From assembly GCF_910593725.1 (NCBI RefSeq), contig NZ_OU343031.1:1054001-1118000 (forward strand): a DNA stretch of 64,000 nt, read 5' to 3'. Every line of letters begins with the position of its first letter. Position 1 is the stretch's first letter. The stretch comes from Candidatus Vallotiella hemipterorum (GTDB lineage: Bacteria > Pseudomonadota > Gammaproteobacteria > Burkholderiales > Burkholderiaceae). Shown one piece after another: positions 1 to 11,220 of the stretch. The notes under the pieces are model-generated. The model was not told where the DNA came from, searched no databases, and saw only the letters and a list, made by a program, of their open reading frames with translations. Made by a program: the position numbers and the translations under genes.

Positions 1-404
1 TGCTCTTTTACTCCTATATTATAGTTGCCGCGACCATCAAATGCTCGGCCCGAAATACCTCGAAAATCCCGAACGCGCGGCAAAGCAATTGTTACAAAAC
101 GATCAAGGAATTCATACATAATACGGCCACGAAGCGTAACCATTGAACCAATAGGATAGCCCTGGCGGATCTTAAATCCTGCGATTGCTTTGCGCGCTTT
201 TGTCACAATTGGTTTTTGCCCAGAAATTTTTGCTAGGTCATTGACTGCGCTATCAATAATTTTTTTATCAGCAACCGCTTTACCAATACCCATATTTAAG
301 GTGATCTTGGTAATTCGGGGCACTTCCATAACAGACTGGTACCCGAACTTTTGAGTAAGTTCAGAAATAATTTTTTCTTTGTAAACTTTCTGTAAACGTA
401 CCAT
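1..404 (-). CDS. rplE: 50S ribosomal protein L5, 3' end beyond window
   Basis: Large-subunit protein that binds 5S rRNA and sits in the central protuberance. The gene is read from an ATG at 404-402 and stays open to base 1, so about 134 of the usual 179 residues are here and the C-terminus lies outside the window. Recognisable L5 segments are the start [11 protein letters not shown], then [25 protein letters not shown] and [18 protein letters not shown]. It follows rplX by 13 bases, as in standard spc operons. Certain as to family; only the missing end is unknown. Confidence 0.96.
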   Translation of the reverse strand, partial: MVRLQKVYKEKIISELTQKFGYQSVMEVPRITKITLNMGIGKAVADKKIIDSAVNDLAKISGQKPIVTKARKAIAGFKIRQGYPIGSMVTLRGRIMYEFLDRFVTIALPRVRDFRGISGRAFDGRGNYNIGVKE

Positions 405-417
405 TTTGTCCCCAAAC

Positions 418-726
418 TCAGGCGCTTAATATAGCACTGGTGGTTTTTAGGAAACGTACTTTTTTCCCGTTTTTTACTTTTGTTCCTACACGTGTAGCAC
501 GACCGTTTGAATCGGACAACGAAACGTTAGAAATATGTAGCGGCATTAGTTTACTGACTATACCGCCAGTAGCGTTTTTTATAGGGTTTGGCTTGCAGTG
601 CTTTTTTACACAATTAATACCCTCAACCATCACATAGTTGCCAGAAATTGTCAGAACCGCACCATGCTTACCTTTATCTTTACCAGAGATAACGATAATT
701 TCATCACCTTTACGAATTTTATTCAT
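418..726 (-). CDS. rplX: 50S ribosomal protein L24
   Basis: Early assembly protein of the 50S subunit that binds the 5' part of 23S rRNA. At 102 residues it has normal length. The KOW motif is visible near the N-terminus ([17 protein letters not shown]), and the family stretch [11 protein letters not shown] is present. It lies 8 bases after rplN and 13 before rplE in the spc order rplN-rplX-rplE, so it is surely co-transcribed with them. Confidence 0.97.
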   Translation of the reverse strand: MNKIRKGDEIIVISGKDKGKHGAVLTISGNYVMVEGINCVKKHCKPNPIKNATGGIVSKLMPLHISNVSLSDSNGRATRVGTKVKNGKKVRFLKTTSAILSA

Positions 727-734
727 GCGATTCC

Positions 735-1103
735 TTACAATACTTCTGGCGCGAGTGAAACAATTTTCATAAAACGCTCACCTCGCAATTCACGAGTGAC
801 TGGCCCAAAAATACGCGTGCCAATTGGCTCAAGTTTGTTATTTAACAGTACAGCTGCATTACCATCAAACTTGATTAGTGAGCCATCTTTTCTACGAACA
901 CCTTTAACTGTTCGAACTACTACTGCGCTGTAAACTTCGCCTTTTTTGACACGCCCACGCGGCGTAGCTTCTTTAACGCTTACCTTAATAAGGTCACCAA
1001 TACGTGCATAGCGACGCTTTGAACTGCCGAGCACCTTAATACATAACACTTCTCGTGCACCTGTATTATCAGCCACTTTTAGCCGAGATTCGGTCTGAAT
1101 CAT
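735..1103 (-). CDS. rplN: 50S ribosomal protein L14
   Basis: Conserved 50S protein at the subunit interface. It is 122 residues long, exactly the family length, starting [18 protein letters not shown] and containing the L14 signature region around [15 protein letters not shown]. It is the first gene of the spc cluster here: 283 bases with no gene separate it from rpsQ, while the genes after it are tightly packed. That gap may hold the spc promoter, but I could not pick out a convincing -35/-10 pair. Confidence 0.98.
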   Translation of the reverse strand: MIQTESRLKVADNTGAREVLCIKVLGSSKRRYARIGDLIKVSVKEATPRGRVKKGEVYSAVVVRTVKGVRRKDGSLIKFDGNAAVLLNNKLEPIGTRIFGPVTRELRGERFMKIVSLAPEVL

Positions 1104-1386
1104 GATTTATTTTCCACAACTTAATCCGGATGCTATTATAAAACGCTCGGTTAGTCTTGGTTTTGTTGGCCGATTTACTGACCGTATTAGAAAAGAGGCG
1201 AATGCGAAAATAAGATATCGAAACTTGAAATTTTCACGGCGAAATAAAAGCATATTTATAGCGCAGAGCCAATTTATTTTTACTACTTAGTGGCTACTTG
1301 CTTTTAATATTAGGCAAGTTTAATATTATATCAAATAATTATGGACTTGCAATAATTTTTAAAAATTATATAAATTTATACTATTC

Positions 1387-1659
1387 TTATTCACATAATT
1401 TTCCTTTAGCTAAACTAGATACAGTCCAGGCTTTTGTTTTTGAAATTGGACGATTTTCTTGAATTTCAACGAGATCGCCTTCATTGTATGCATTTTCCTG
1501 ATCATGCGCATGATACTTTTTCGAACGTATTACGTACTTACCATAGATTGGATGCTTCACGCGATGTTCAACGAGAACGGTCACAGTTTTATTCATTTTA
1601 GAGCTAACAACCCTTCCTACTAGGGCCCGCTTAAGCGATGTTTTAACATTCTTTTTCAT
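1387..1659 (-). CDS. rpsQ: 30S ribosomal protein S17
   Basis: Primary 16S rRNA-binding protein of the small subunit. It has 90 residues; the S17 core is visible as [19 protein letters not shown] and [18 protein letters not shown]. Its ATG overlaps the TGA of rpmC by four bases (ATGA), so the two are translationally coupled. It is the last gene of the S10 cluster; a 283-base spacer follows. Confidence 0.97.
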   Translation of the reverse strand: MKKNVKTSLKRALVGRVVSSKMNKTVTVLVEHRVKHPIYGKYVIRSKKYHAHDQENAYNEGDLVEIQENRPISKTKAWTVSSLAKGKLCE

Positions 1660-1850
1660 TTTTGGTTCGCCTTTTCAGTCAACACTGTACGCACACGTGC
1701 GATATCGCGGCGGACTTTTTGAAGCTGACTGGTATTTTGCAGCTGCTGGGTTGCAAGCTGCATACGTAGCCCAAATTGGGATTTTAATAGATCCGATAAT
1801 TCCTTATTAAGCAGATCTTTGTTCTTATCGCGAAGCTCAAAAGCTTTCAT
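1656..1850 (-). CDS. rpmC: 50S ribosomal protein L29
   Basis: Small helical 50S protein at the peptide exit tunnel, near the docking site for trigger factor and SRP. It has 64 residues, the usual length, starting [18 protein letters not shown] and containing the L29 helix [19 protein letters not shown]. It overlaps rpsQ by four bases and follows rplP by 11. Confidence 0.97.
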   Translation of the reverse strand: MKAFELRDKNKDLLNKELSDLLKSQFGLRMQLATQQLQNTSQLQKVRRDIARVRTVLTEKANQK

Positions 1851-1861
1851 TACTCAGCTCC

Positions 1862-2278
1862 TTAAACACCAATTTGTCGAGTCACAAATATTGTTTTTAA
1901 CGACAATTTTGCTGCTGCTAGACGAAAAGCTTCACGTGCTAATTTTTCGTTAATGCCATCCATCTCATATAATACTTTACCAGGTTGAATTTCGGCAACG
2001 TAGTACTCGGTATTACCTTTACCATTACCCATCCGAACTTCAGCAGGCTTTTTTGAAATCGGCTTATCCGGAAAAATGCGAATCCAAATGCGACCTCCAC
2101 GCTTGATATGACGAGTCATTGCTCGACGTGCCGCTTCAATTTGACGCGCGGTTAAGCGACCACGCCCAATCGATTTTAGACCAAACTCGCCAAATGACAC
2201 TGTATTGCCACGTGTTGCAATACCGGTATTACGGCCTTTTTGCTCTTTACGATACTTTCTGCGTTTTGGTTGCAGCAT
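1862..2278 (-). CDS. rplP: 50S ribosomal protein L16
   Basis: 50S protein that contacts tRNA in the A site region and organises helices near the peptidyl transferase centre. It has 138 residues, full length, beginning [17 protein letters not shown], with the L16 signatures [18 protein letters not shown] and [18 protein letters not shown]. Only two bases separate it from rpsC, consistent with coupled translation in the S10 operon. Confidence 0.98.
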   Translation of the reverse strand: MLQPKRRKYRKEQKGRNTGIATRGNTVSFGEFGLKSIGRGRLTARQIEAARRAMTRHIKRGGRIWIRIFPDKPISKKPAEVRMGNGKGNTEYYVAEIQPGKVLYEMDGINEKLAREAFRLAAAKLSLKTIFVTRQIGV

Positions 2279-2280
2279 AT

Positions 2281-3036
2281 TTATGCCCCACTCTTTACGT
2301 TGCCGCCAACAACAAAGCTGCCACGGCGCGCGCGTCGATCACTTGGCCGGATATTACGGCGTGTACGTTTATCTTCCCGAGGCTCTTCAGTAGTTAATAG
2401 ATCGCTTCGATTAAGCGAATCACCTTTGTAGACCCATACTTTAACGCCGATAATTCCATAAGTCGTCTTCGCTTCTGAAGTTGCATAGTCAATGCTAGCA
2501 CGTAGCGTATGAAGTGGTACACGACCTTCTCGATACCATTCTGTTCGGGCAATTTCGATGCCGTTTAGGCGGCCTGCACTCATAATTTTAATTCCCTGTG
2601 CACCTAGACGCATCGCGTTTTGTATCGCGCGCTTCATTGCTCGACGGAACATAATCCGGCGCTCAAGTTGCTGTGTAATTGAATCAGCAATTAGTTGGGC
2701 ATCAGTTTCTGGCTTACGGACCTCTTCAATATTAACGTGAACTGGAACACCCATACGTCTTTGTAATTCGGTTTTTAACGATTCGATATCCTCGCCTTTT
2801 TTACCAATTACAACACCCGGGCGCGAACTAAAAATTGTAAGACGTGCATTTTTTGCTGGACGCTCGATGACAACACGGCTCACTAATGCATTTTTTAGCT
2901 TTTTCTTTAGATATTCACGAACACTAATATCTTCTTTAAGCATCCCAGCAAATTGAGCGTTATTTGCATACCAACGCGATGCCCAGTTATGGCTAACAGC
3001 TAAGCGAAAGCCAGTCGGATGAATTTTTTGTCCCAT
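2281..3036 (-). CDS. rpsC: 30S ribosomal protein S3
   Basis: Small-subunit protein lining the mRNA entry channel. It has 251 residues: [14 protein letters not shown] at the start, a KH domain with [14 protein letters not shown], and the C-terminal S3 domain with [20 protein letters not shown]. The basic tail after about residue 215 is rich in Arg and somewhat shorter than the tails I recall from free-living Burkholderia S3; this tail is variable in the family and is unlikely to matter. Confidence 0.97.
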   Translation of the reverse strand: MGQKIHPTGFRLAVSHNWASRWYANNAQFAGMLKEDISVREYLKKKLKNALVSRVVIERPAKNARLTIFSSRPGVVIGKKGEDIESLKTELQRRMGVPVHVNIEEVRKPETDAQLIADSITQQLERRIMFRRAMKRAIQNAMRLGAQGIKIMSAGRLNGIEIARTEWYREGRVPLHTLRASIDYATSEAKTTYGIIGVKVWVYKGDSLNRSDLLTTEEPREDKRTRRNIRPSDRRARRGSFVVGGNVKSGA

Positions 3037-3047
3037 CGTGTGATCCT

Positions 3048-3377
3048 TTAATTCCCGATCGTCACAGTGATGTGACAGGATTGCTTCTCAATGCGGTTAC
3101 CACGACCCTTCGCTCTCGCAAAAAAGCGCTTTAGCGAAGCTGCTTTGTCAATACAAATAGTCGTAATTTTTAGACTATCGATATCAGCACCTTGATTGTG
3201 CTCTGCATTGGCAATTGCTGATAACAGTACTTTTTTAAGAATACCAGCCGCTTTTTTTGGTAGAAACGTTAAAATATTGAGTGCCTTGTCAACCGGTAAA
3301 CCGCGAATTTGGTCGGCCACAAGACGTGTTTTCTGCGCTGAAATACGAGCGCCCCGATGAATTGCTTTTACTTCCAT
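3048..3377 (-). CDS. rplV: 50S ribosomal protein L22
   Basis: Protein whose beta-hairpin reaches into the polypeptide exit tunnel. It has 109 residues, normal length: [20 protein letters not shown] at the start and the hairpin segment [20 protein letters not shown] at the end. It lies between rpsS and rpsC as in every S10 operon. Confidence 0.97.
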   Translation of the reverse strand: MEVKAIHRGARISAQKTRLVADQIRGLPVDKALNILTFLPKKAAGILKKVLLSAIANAEHNQGADIDSLKITTICIDKAASLKRFFARAKGRGNRIEKQSCHITVTIGN

Positions 3378-3389
3378 TGTAATGGTCTC

Positions 3390-3665
3390 TTATTTTTTGG
3401 CTTTTTTATCAGCTGCGTGTCCCTTAAATGTACGGGTTAACGCGAATTCGCCGAGTTTATGGCCCACCATGTTTTCTGACACGTATACCGGAATATGCTG
3501 GCGTCCATTATGGACAGAGATGGTCAAGCCGATAAAATCAGGCAAAATAGTTGAACGACGAGACCAAGTTTTAATCGGTTTTTTATCACGTAAAGATACG
3601 GCTACCCCAACTTTCTTTAGCAAATGGGCATCGCAGAAAGGACCTTTTTTAACAGAACGTGCCAT
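3390..3665 (-). CDS. rpsS: 30S ribosomal protein S19
   Basis: Head protein of the 30S subunit that forms a complex with S13. It has 91 residues, full length: [19 protein letters not shown], and the S19 signature [17 protein letters not shown] near the C-terminus. Spaced 10 bases after rplB and 12 before rplV. Confidence 0.97.
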   Translation of the reverse strand: MARSVKKGPFCDAHLLKKVGVAVSLRDKKPIKTWSRRSTILPDFIGLTISVHNGRQHIPVYVSENMVGHKLGEFALTRTFKGHAADKKAKK

Positions 3666-3675
3666 TGCCTACTCC

Positions 3676-4503
3676 TTAACGCTTATGGCGGCGCTGGACG
3701 ATCATCGTCCTTGTGCGCTTATTGCGACGCGTGCGGAAGCCTTTTGTTGGCTTACCCCACGGGCTTACAGGATCACGACCCGCTGCAGTACGCCCCTCCC
3801 CGCCACCATGCGGATGATCAATCGGATTCATTGCAACGCCGCGAACTGTTGGACGAATACCACGCCAACGATTTGCACCAGCTTTACCAATCTGGCGCAG
3901 ACTGTGCTCTTCATTACCGACCTCACCAATCGTTGCGCGGCATTCAATATGTACACGTCGGATTTCGCCTGATCGTAATCGAAGCTGTGCATATGTGCCT
4001 TTTCGGGCTAATAGCATGACTGACGATCCAGCTGAGCGAGCGATTTGTGCTCCTTTACCAGGTAATATTTCAACGCAGTGAATAGTTGTACCTACCGGAA
4101 TATTTCGGATTGGTAGCGCATTACCTGGCCGAATTGGCGCTTCTGAACCCGATAATAGCTGAGCGTGTGGCATTATACCTTTCGGCGCAATAATGTAGCG
4201 TCTCTCTCCATCAACATAGCATAGAAGGGCAATATTCGCGCTGCGATTAGGATCGTATTCAAGACGTTCAACTTTTGCCGGAATACCATCTTTATTTCGG
4301 CAAAAGTCAATTATACGATAGTGATGCTTATGACCCCCGCCTTTATGTCGTGTTGTGATATGACCGTGATTATTTCGACCAGCGGTAGAAATTTGCTTTT
4401 TTAGAAGTGCCGCATAAGGCTTGCCTCTATGTAGCTCTCTGTTAAATATTTTTACCATCGCGCGACGGCCAGGCGAGGTTGGCTTAAGTTTAATAAGCCC
4501 CAT
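3676..4503 (-). CDS. rplB: 50S ribosomal protein L2
   Basis: Core 50S protein needed for subunit association and peptidyl transferase activity. It has 275 residues. The catalytically important C-terminal region is intact, with [15 protein letters not shown] containing the conserved His of the HPHGGG loop, followed by the basic tail [18 protein letters not shown]. Two bases separate it from rplW. Confidence 0.98.
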   Translation of the reverse strand: MGLIKLKPTSPGRRAMVKIFNRELHRGKPYAALLKKQISTAGRNNHGHITTRHKGGGHKHHYRIIDFCRNKDGIPAKVERLEYDPNRSANIALLCYVDGERRYIIAPKGIMPHAQLLSGSEAPIRPGNALPIRNIPVGTTIHCVEILPGKGAQIARSAGSSVMLLARKGTYAQLRLRSGEIRRVHIECRATIGEVGNEEHSLRQIGKAGANRWRGIRPTVRGVAMNPIDHPHGGGEGRTAAGRDPVSPWGKPTKGFRTRRNKRTRTMIVQRRHKR

Positions 4504-4505
4504 AA

Positions 4506-4820
4506 TTACTTAGCCTCCGCTTCAAAGTTAATCTCCTGACCTGGCTTCAAATTTACATATGCTTTACGTATTCCCTTTCGGCGGCCTATAAAACGACCGG
4601 AGCGCTTAACTTTGCCTTTTAAGTTAAGCACGTTGACCGAATCTACCTCAACCTTGAACAATAACTCTACCGCTGCCTTAATCTCTTTCCTTGTAGCATC
4701 TGGTGCAGCATTAAATATAACTTGCTCATTTTTATCGGCTATCAACGTTGCTTTCTCAGAAATTACTGGCGAAAGCAGAATCTGCATTAAACGATGATTA
4801 TTCCGGCAAATATCACTCAT
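4506..4820 (-). CDS. rplW: 50S ribosomal protein L23
   Basis: Exit-tunnel protein that docks trigger factor and SRP. It has 104 residues with the L23 core [20 protein letters not shown] and [17 protein letters not shown]. The short leader before residue 12 ([12 protein letters not shown]) resembles the one in Burkholderia L23, so the upstream start is kept; it overlaps the end of rplD by four bases (ATGA). Confidence 0.96.
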   Translation of the reverse strand: MSDICRNNHRLMQILLSPVISEKATLIADKNEQVIFNAAPDATRKEIKAAVELLFKVEVDSVNVLNLKGKVKRSGRFIGRRKGIRKAYVNLKPGQEINFEAEAK

Positions 4821-5437
4821 GAGAGTAACTCCTCGATTTGCATAACCGCAGTTTTCGTAATTAGTACTTTTTTAAAGTAAATTAACGATAATGGGTCGGC
4901 ATAACGTGGTTCAATCACTGCTACATATGGTATGTTGCGCGACGCAAGATATAAATTTTCATCAATAACATGGGTAATCATAAGCACCGACTGAAGTCCC
5001 ATGGCCCTAAATTTAGTTAAAAGTAACTTTGTCTTCGGCGCCTCGATTTTGATATCCTCAATTACTAATAGACGACTTTCTCGGACAAGCTGTGACAGGA
5101 TCGTGCAGATGCCAGCACGAAACATTTTTTTATTAACTTTTTGGCTAAAATTTTCTTCTGGAGAGCTTGGGAAGATACGGCCACCACCACGCCATAATGG
5201 GCTCGATGACATACCGGCCCGGGCACGGCCTGTACCTTTCTGTCGCCATGGTTTTCTAGTTGTATGCTTTACTTGCTGGCGATCTTTTTGCGCGCGGTTT
5301 CCACTACGTGCATTTGCTTGGTATGCAACAACGATTTGGTGAATTAGTGCTGCATTATAAGCACGACTAAATATAAGGTCTGATGCGTTTACACCGACAC
5401 TTTCCTGACCTTGGTCGCTGAGAAGCCTTAGTTCCAT
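4817..5437 (-). CDS. rplD: 50S ribosomal protein L4
   Basis: 50S protein with a long loop in the exit tunnel; in gammaproteobacteria it also represses the S10 operon. It has 206 residues, usual length. The extended loop is seen as [20 protein letters not shown] with the conserved RQKGTGRAR motif, around residues 64-85. It overlaps rplW by four bases and lies two bases after rplC. Whether it autoregulates here cannot be told from the sequence. Confidence 0.97.
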   Translation of the reverse strand: MELRLLSDQGQESVGVNASDLIFSRAYNAALIHQIVVAYQANARSGNRAQKDRQQVKHTTRKPWRQKGTGRARAGMSSSPLWRGGGRIFPSSPEENFSQKVNKKMFRAGICTILSQLVRESRLLVIEDIKIEAPKTKLLLTKFRAMGLQSVLMITHVIDENLYLASRNIPYVAVIEPRYADPLSLIYFKKVLITKTAVMQIEELLS

Positions 5438-5439
5438 TG

Positions 5440-6096
5440 TTATGCTCCTTTCTTTATGAGAGCCTTAACAGCTGGTGTCACAAAAACTTTTCCGCCTTTT
5501 GAGCCAGGCACTGCACCCTTAATAAAAATAAGCTCGCGTGCTGTATCGACTCGCGCAATCTCAAGATTTTGAGTAGTAACCATAACATTACCAAGGTGAC
5601 CAGTCATGCGCTTACCAGGGAATACACGACCTGGGTCCTGCGCCATGCCGATAGAGCCTGGCACGTTATGTGAACGTGAGTTACCATGCGATGCTCGACC
5701 TGAACTAAAATTGTAGCGCTTAATTGTACCAGCATAACCTTTACCAATAGAGACGCCTCGCACATCGACTTTCTGACCTACCTCAAACAAATTAATATTA
5801 ATTAGTTTTCCTAGCAACAGTTCAGCCGTTTTATTCGCCTCAACCTGAAATTCTTTAAGAGTCTCACCAGCCTGAACGCCAGCTTTAGAAAAATGTCCTG
5901 CCTGCGGTTTAGTGACTCGTGAGGGACGACGTTTTCCAAAGGAAACTTGAACTGCTGTATAGCCATCCGTTTTAATGGATTTAATTTGTGTTACCCGGTT
6001 GTTTGATACGTCTAACACAGTCACAGGAATCGAATCACCGTCATCCGCGAAAATTCGGGTCATTCCAACCTTGCGACCTATGAGTCCAAGGCTCAT
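5440..6096 (-). CDS. rplC: 50S ribosomal protein L3
   Basis: 50S assembly protein near the peptidyl transferase centre. I place the start at 6096 because [16 protein letters not shown] is the standard L3 N-terminus and a strong GGAG ribosome-binding site lies directly upstream; the reading frame stays open 15 more codons upstream to 6141, but those residues ([15 protein letters not shown]) are not part of the family and contain the binding site. This gives 218 residues. The L3 loop with [18 protein letters not shown] is intact. Confidence 0.96.
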   Translation of the reverse strand: MSLGLIGRKVGMTRIFADDGDSIPVTVLDVSNNRVTQIKSIKTDGYTAVQVSFGKRRPSRVTKPQAGHFSKAGVQAGETLKEFQVEANKTAELLLGKLININLFEVGQKVDVRGVSIGKGYAGTIKRYNFSSGRASHGNSRSHNVPGSIGMAQDPGRVFPGKRMTGHLGNVMVTTQNLEIARVDTARELIFIKGAVPGSKGGKVFVTPAVKALIKKGA

Positions 6097-6300
6097 GTTT
6101 TTCTCCATTTCCGACTGCGATTGGTCGGGGCTAATTGCCAATTACTAGTAAGTGGGGAATATCGTAACGCTTTCCAGTTACATTAATTTTTTTAAAACGC
6201 AAATACTAAAGAATTTTAACGGAATTCTCATTTTTTTGAAAGAAATAAATGACTTTCGAGCCATGCTCGATTACTATGTAAAGTGCGTTACAAGGCAATA

Positions 6301-6612
6301 TTACTGCAGCTTTATTTCGACGTCGACACCGGCAGGTAAGTCAAGCTTCATCAGCGCATCAACAGTTTTGTCTGTCGGATCAACGATATCTAGGAGGCGT
6401 AGGTGTGTTCGGATTTCTAGCTGATCTCGCGATGTCTTATTCACGTGTGGTGAACGTAGAATGTCAAAGCGCTGGATACGCCGAGGCAGTGGAATCGGTC
6501 CGACAAGAACTGCTCCAGTACGCTGTACCGTCTCGAAAATCTGGCGTGCAGATTGATCGACTAGCTTGTAATCGAAAGCTCTTAGCCGAATACGGATTTT
6601 CTGCTTTTGCAT
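6301..6612 (-). CDS. rpsJ: 30S ribosomal protein S10 (NusE)
   Basis: 30S head protein that also acts as the transcription elongation factor NusE, pairing with NusB on boxA RNA; boxA sites are present in the rRNA operon of this window. It has 103 residues with the S10 signature [20 protein letters not shown]. First gene of the S10 cluster, preceded by a hairpin-bearing spacer after tuf and followed by 204 bases without a gene before rplC. Confidence 0.98.
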   Translation of the reverse strand: MQKQKIRIRLRAFDYKLVDQSARQIFETVQRTGAVLVGPIPLPRRIQRFDILRSPHVNKTSRDQLEIRTHLRLLDIVDPTDKTVDALMKLDLPAGVDVEIKLQ

Positions 6613-6669
6613 GACTTTTCCTGTAAAGAGCGAAGCGATATTACATCGCTATAATAAAAGAACATAAAG

Positions 6670-6701
6670 CAGCCCCCCTCATAGAAAAAAAGGGGGGGCT
6701 G
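6670..6701 (-). terminator. C/G-rich hairpin between tuf and rpsJ
   Basis: A 9-base-pair stem (6670-6678 with 6693-6701) built of CAG plus a run of C against a run of G, with a 14-base A-rich loop. On the minus strand it is followed by a moderately U-rich stretch. It could end part of the str-operon transcripts after tuf or attenuate entry into S10; the poor U-tract leaves this open. Confidence 0.5.
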
Positions 6702-6726
6702 ATCAAGCTACTGAGATATATTTCTA

Positions 6727-7935
6727 TATCAAAATTCACGATTTTATTTAAGAATCTTGGCCACAACACCGGCACCAACAGTACGACCACCCTCGCGGAT
6801 CGCAAAGCGTAGTCCTTCTTCCATAGCAATGGGCGCAATCAACTTGACTGTGATTGATACATTATCACCTGGCATTACCATTTCCCTATCTTCAGGTAAC
6901 TCAATTGATCCCGTCACGTCTGTTGTGCGGAAATAGAACTGCGGTCGATAGTTATTAAAAAACGGTGTGTGTCGTCCACCTTCATCCTTACTTAGTACAT
7001 ATACTTCTGCTGTGAAGTGCGTATGCGGTGTAATTGTTCCAAGCTTAGCAAGCACTTGGCCACGCTCCACATCTTCGCGCTTAGTTCCGCGTAGCAGAAT
7101 ACCTACGTTGTCACCAGCCTGGCCCTGGTCTAGTAGCTTTCGGAACATTTCTACGCCAGTACATGTTGTCTTTAATGTATTACGGATTCCTACAATCTCG
7201 ATTTCTTCACCGACCTTGATTACCCCACGCTCTACCCGTCCAGTAACTACTGTACCTCGACCAGAAATCGAGAAAACATCTTCTACTGGCATAAGAAATG
7301 TGCCGTCTATCGCACGCTCAGGTGTTGGAATGTAAGCGTCTAGCGCGTCAGCTAGACGCATCATTGCCGCCTCACCTAACTCGCCTTTATCTCCCTCCAG
7401 CGCTAGCTTCGCTGAACCCTTTATAATCGGCGTGTTGTCACCAGGGAATTCATACTTAGATAACAGCTCTCGCACTTCCATTTCGACTAGTTCAAGCAGC
7501 TCCTCGTCGTCTACCATATCGCATTTATTTAAGAAAACAACGATATACGGTACACCTACCTGACGCGCTAGCAGAATATGCTCGCGTGTTTGAGGCATCG
7601 GGCCATCTGCGGCTGACACCACTAAGATCGCTCCGTCCATCTGCGCTGCACCCGTTATCATATTCTTTATGTAATCCGCATGACCCGGGCAGTCTACGTG
7701 TGCATAGTGACGCTGCTCTGTCTCGTACTCGATGTGAGCTGTATTGATTGTTATACCGCGCGCTTTTTCTTCTGGTGCCGCGTCAATCTCGTCATACTTC
7801 TTTGCTTCGCCACCAAACCTCGATGAGAGCACTGTTGCGAGTGCCGCCGTCAGCGTGGTTTTTCCATGGTCAACATGACCGATCGTACCTACGTTCACGT
7901 GCGGCTTGGTTCGTCTAAACTTGCCTTTGGCCATT
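6727..7935. repeat. Duplicated tuf block, copy 1
   Basis: These 1209 bases recur without any change or gap at 26837-28045, at a constant offset of 20110. The block covers the whole tuf coding sequence, 17 bases past its stop codon and one base before its start. Flanks differ completely, so identity ends sharply at the gene. Confidence 0.9.
6744..7934 (-). CDS. tuf: Elongation factor Tu, str-operon copy
   Basis: GTPase that brings aminoacyl-tRNA to the ribosome. It has 396 residues, full length. The P-loop is GHVDHGKT (residues 19-26), followed by the switch I threonine region [20 protein letters not shown] and NKCD; domains 2 and 3 are complete ([21 protein letters not shown]). It lies 44 bases after fusA in the classical str order. 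Its sequence is identical to the second tuf at 26854-28044, which implies recent gene conversion. Both copies appear intact, which is notable in a shrinking genome. Confidence 0.99.
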   Translation of the reverse strand: MAKGKFRRTKPHVNVGTIGHVDHGKTTLTAALATVLSSRFGGEAKKYDEIDAAPEEKARGITINTAHIEYETEQRHYAHVDCPGHADYIKNMITGAAQMDGAILVVSAADGPMPQTREHILLARQVGVPYIVVFLNKCDMVDDEELLELVEMEVRELLSKYEFPGDNTPIIKGSAKLALEGDKGELGEAAMMRLADALDAYIPTPERAIDGTFLMPVEDVFSISGRGTVVTGRVERGVIKVGEEIEIVGIRNTLKTTCTGVEMFRKLLDQGQAGDNVGILLRGTKREDVERGQVLAKLGTITPHTHFTAEVYVLSKDEGGRHTPFFNNYRPQFYFRTTDVTGSIELPEDREMVMPGDNVSITVKLIAPIAMEEGLRFAIREGGRTVGAGVVAKILK

Positions 7936-7978
7936 GTCTTTTCTTTTTAAAGTGTTTCGTAAATATCTTATTAACTAA

Positions 7979-10081
7979 TTATTTTGTCTTTGCATTAATA
8001 ATCGTATCAGACACGTTTCGTGGAGCCTCGGTATAATGCTTGAACTCCATGGTATACGTTGCTCGGCCTTGCGTTAGAGATCGTAGAGACGTCGAGTATC
8101 CGAACATTTCAGACATCGGCACTTCAGCACGGACAATCTTACCGCCCCCGACCATATCTTCCAGGCCTTGTACGATACCGCGGCGGCCCGATAGGTCACC
8201 GATTACATTGCCCATGTATTCCTCTGGAGTTTCAACTTCGACGGCCATCATTGGCTCCAGAATTACTGGATTTGCCCGGCGCATCGCCTCCTTGAACGCT
8301 ATTGATCCGGCTATCCGGAATGCATTTTCGTTTGAATCTACGTCATGATATGAACCGAACGTTAAATGCACCGTTACATCGACGACCGGAAAACCAGCTA
8401 GTACGCCGCTTTTTAGCGTTTCTTGAATACCTTTATCAACTGCAGGGATATACTCACGCGGAATTACACCACCCTTGATCTCATCAAGGAATTCATATCC
8501 CTTGCCCTGCTCATTCGGCTCTAATGTAATAACCGCATGACCGTATTGACCACGACCGCCGGATTGCTTTATAAACTTGCCTTCGATATCGGCTGCTGAA
8601 GTGCGGATTGTTTCTCGGTAAGCAACCTGTGGTTTACCCACCGTCGCCGCAACGTTAAATTCTCGCCGCATTCTGTCGACCAAGATTTCTAGGTGCAACT
8701 CGCCCATGCCGGAGATGATCGTCTGGCCAGATTCCTCGTCAGTATGCACGCGAAACGAAGGGTCTTCTTGCGCTAGGCGGTTTAATGCAATACCCATTTT
8801 TTCCTGGTCGGCTCTTGTTTTTGGTTCGACAGCCTGTGAGATAACCGGCTCCGGGAAAGACATACGTTCAAGCACAATTGGGTTAACTAGAGCACATAAT
8901 GTGTCACCAGTTGTCACCTCTTTTAGACCGACTGCAGCAGCAATATCGCCAGCGCGTACCTCTTTAATTTCCTCACGCTGGTTTGCATGCATCTGTAGAA
9001 TTCGTCCGATACGCTCTTTCTTACCCTTTGTTGAATTTAGCACTGTATCGCTAGAATTAACGACACCTGAATATACCCGGAAAAAAATTAATTGGCCGAC
9101 AAATGGGTCTGTCATAATCTTGAAGGCTAGTGCTGAGAATTTTTCGTCATCAGCTGCGTGGCGCTTAATATCCTCGCCGCCCTCGGTTTCGCCCTTAACC
9201 GGGGGAATATCGACTGGTGATGGCAGAAAATCGATTACCGCATCCAGCATGCGTTGTACACCTTTATTCTTAAATGCTGTTCCACATAACATAGGCTGAA
9301 TTTCGCAGGCAATTGTACGATCGCGTAACGCGCGGATGATCTCGGTCTCGCTTAATATTGCGCCACTCAGATACTTCTCCATAAGAGCCTCGCTCGCCTC
9401 AGCCGCTGACTCTACTATCTTCTCTCGCCACTTTTTACATACACCTAAGAGTTCGGGTGGAATATCAGTATATTCAAACTTCGTGCCCTGCGAAGCATCC
9501 TCCCAAATAATTGCTTTCATCTTTAACAGATCAACCACACCCCTGAACGATTCTTCTGCACCAATCGGCACGACAATCGGTACGGGATTAGCTTTTAGGC
9601 GTGTCTTCAACTGGTCATACACCTTGAAGAAGTTTGCGCCAGTACGGTCCATTTTGTTAACGAATGCAAGCCGTGGCACCTTGTATTTATTAGCTTGGCG
9701 CCATACTGTTTCCGATTGAGGCTGAACACCGCCGACTGCGCAGTACACCATGCATGCACCATCGAGCACACGCATTGATCGCTCAACCTCGATCGTGAAA
9801 TCTACATGACCTGGCGTATCGATAATATTAATACGGTGTTCTGGGTAGTTATTACCCATGCCTCTCCAAAAAGCCGTCGTCGCAGCGGACGTGATTGTAA
9901 TACCACGTTCCTGCTCTTGCTCCATCCAGTCCATCGTCGCAGCACCATCATGCACTTCGCCGATTTTATGATTTACACCAGTGTAAAATAAGATGCGCTC
10001 TGTTGTCGTCGTTTTGCCAGCGTCAATGTGAGCGCTAATACCGATATTACGGTAACGCTCAATAGGAGTCTTACGCGCCAC
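7979..10081 (-). CDS. fusA: Elongation factor G
   Basis: Translocase GTPase that moves tRNAs and mRNA after peptide transfer and helps recycle ribosomes. It has 700 residues, normal length. GTP-binding motifs are AHIDAGKT (residues 17-24), DTPGHVDF and NKMDRTGA; domain IV includes [13 protein letters not shown], and the C-terminus has [16 protein letters not shown]. It lies between rpsG and tuf, as expected for the str operon. Confidence 0.99.
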   Translation of the reverse strand: MARKTPIERYRNIGISAHIDAGKTTTTERILFYTGVNHKIGEVHDGAATMDWMEQEQERGITITSAATTAFWRGMGNNYPEHRINIIDTPGHVDFTIEVERSMRVLDGACMVYCAVGGVQPQSETVWRQANKYKVPRLAFVNKMDRTGANFFKVYDQLKTRLKANPVPIVVPIGAEESFRGVVDLLKMKAIIWEDASQGTKFEYTDIPPELLGVCKKWREKIVESAAEASEALMEKYLSGAILSETEIIRALRDRTIACEIQPMLCGTAFKNKGVQRMLDAVIDFLPSPVDIPPVKGETEGGEDIKRHAADDEKFSALAFKIMTDPFVGQLIFFRVYSGVVNSSDTVLNSTKGKKERIGRILQMHANQREEIKEVRAGDIAAAVGLKEVTTGDTLCALVNPIVLERMSFPEPVISQAVEPKTRADQEKMGIALNRLAQEDPSFRVHTDEESGQTIISGMGELHLEILVDRMRREFNVAATVGKPQVAYRETIRTSAADIEGKFIKQSGGRGQYGHAVITLEPNEQGKGYEFLDEIKGGVIPREYIPAVDKGIQETLKSGVLAGFPVVDVTVHLTFGSYHDVDSNENAFRIAGSIAFKEAMRRANPVILEPMMAVEVETPEEYMGNVIGDLSGRRGIVQGLEDMVGGGKIVRAEVPMSEMFGYSTSLRSLTQGRATYTMEFKHYTEAPRNVSDTIINAKTK

Positions 10082-10207
10082 TTTAATCTCTCAAGAGGAT
10101 TGCGCAGCGGGAGGACCGCGATACGCTTTAACACAAACGGGCGAGGCGCTTCGGCAGCGCACCCGCCCGAAATTTTCGCTTACTATAGTTTCTAAGCTAG
10201 ACAGCCA

Positions 10208-10678
10208 TTAGAAACGGAAATGCGAGAAAGCTCGATTTGCTTCCGCCATTCTATGTACTTCATCGCGCTTTTTCATCGCGCCTCCCCGACCTTCTACAGC
10301 CTCGAGCAATTCACCTGCTAGACGTAACGCCATAGACTTCTCGCTACGTTTCTTCGCAGCTTCACGTAACCATCGCATTGATAATGCCATACGGCGTGAT
10401 GGACGTACTTCGACTGGAACCTGATAGTTTGCACCGCCAACACGACGGCTCTTTACTTCAACTACCGGCTTTACGTTGCTTAGTGCGACCGTAAATACCT
10501 CTAGTGGGTCTTTCCCACTTTTTCCCTGTATTTGCTCAAAAGCCCCATATACGATGCGTTCAGCGATTGATTTTTTGCCTGAAAGCATTAGTACATTCAT
10601 GAATTTTGCAACATCAACATTACCAAATTTTGGATCTGGCAATATGTCCCGCTTAGGAATTTCGCGACGACGAGGCAT
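10208..10678 (-). CDS. rpsG: 30S ribosomal protein S7
   Basis: Primary assembly protein of the 30S head, near the E site; in enterobacteria it represses str-operon translation. It has 156 residues: [20 protein letters not shown] and [20 protein letters not shown] with the S7 signature. The 126-base spacer before fusA carries a GC-rich bulged inverted repeat (about 10138-10169) of unknown role. Confidence 0.98.
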   Translation of the reverse strand: MPRRREIPKRDILPDPKFGNVDVAKFMNVLMLSGKKSIAERIVYGAFEQIQGKSGKDPLEVFTVALSNVKPVVEVKSRRVGGANYQVPVEVRPSRRMALSMRWLREAAKKRSEKSMALRLAGELLEAVEGRGGAMKKRDEVHRMAEANRAFSHFRF

Positions 10679-10839
10679 GTTTCTTCCTTTGACTATTCAA
10701 TTAAAGCGATTTTATTCCTCCAGCGGCTATCCACTAAATCTCGATTTATCTTACGATTAACCGGCTCAACCACGTAAACTTTTACTTGATAAGGCTGATT
10801 AATTCAGTACTACCGCTTTTGAATCGTCAGCAGAGCTAC

Positions 10840-11220
10840 TTATTTACTTACAATAGCACGCTTAGCGCCGTATTTTGAGCGGGCTTGTTTACGGTTCTTG
10901 ACGCCCTGGGTATCTAGAGACCCTCGCACTGTATGGTAACGCACACCCGGCAAATCTTTAACTCGGCCACCGCGAATTAGAACAACTGAGTGCTCCTGAA
11001 GATTATGACCCTCACCACCAATATATGAGATAACTTCAAAGCCGTTTGTCAAGCGAATTTTAGCGACCTTACGAAGAGCCGAGTTTGGTTTTTTAGGGGT
11101 TGTTGTATATACACGAGTACATACACCGCGGCGCTGTGGACAGTCCTGCAAAGCTGGGCTTTTGCTTTTAGCATGCTCCGAAGCGCGGCCTTTGCGAACC
11201 AATTGATTGATGGTTGGCAT
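10840..11220 (-). CDS. rpsL: 30S ribosomal protein S12
   Basis: Decoding-centre protein. It has 126 residues: [12 protein letters not shown] at the start, [18 protein letters not shown] with the conserved Lys at the usual streptomycin-resistance position unchanged, and [16 protein letters not shown] with the second such Lys also unchanged. This is the wild-type, drug-sensitive form. It is the first gene of the str operon; a 161-base spacer separates it from rpsG. Confidence 0.98.
   Translation of the reverse strand: MPTINQLVRKGRASEHAKSKSPALQDCPQRRGVCTRVYTTTPKKPNSALRKVAKIRLTNGFEVISYIGGEGHNLQEHSVVLIRGGRVKDLPGVRYHTVRGSLDTQGVKNRKQARSKYGAKRAIVSK

Noticed and set aside
6097-6141. N-terminal extension of L3
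   Set aside because: The added 15 residues contain the real ribosome-binding site for the standard MSLGL start.
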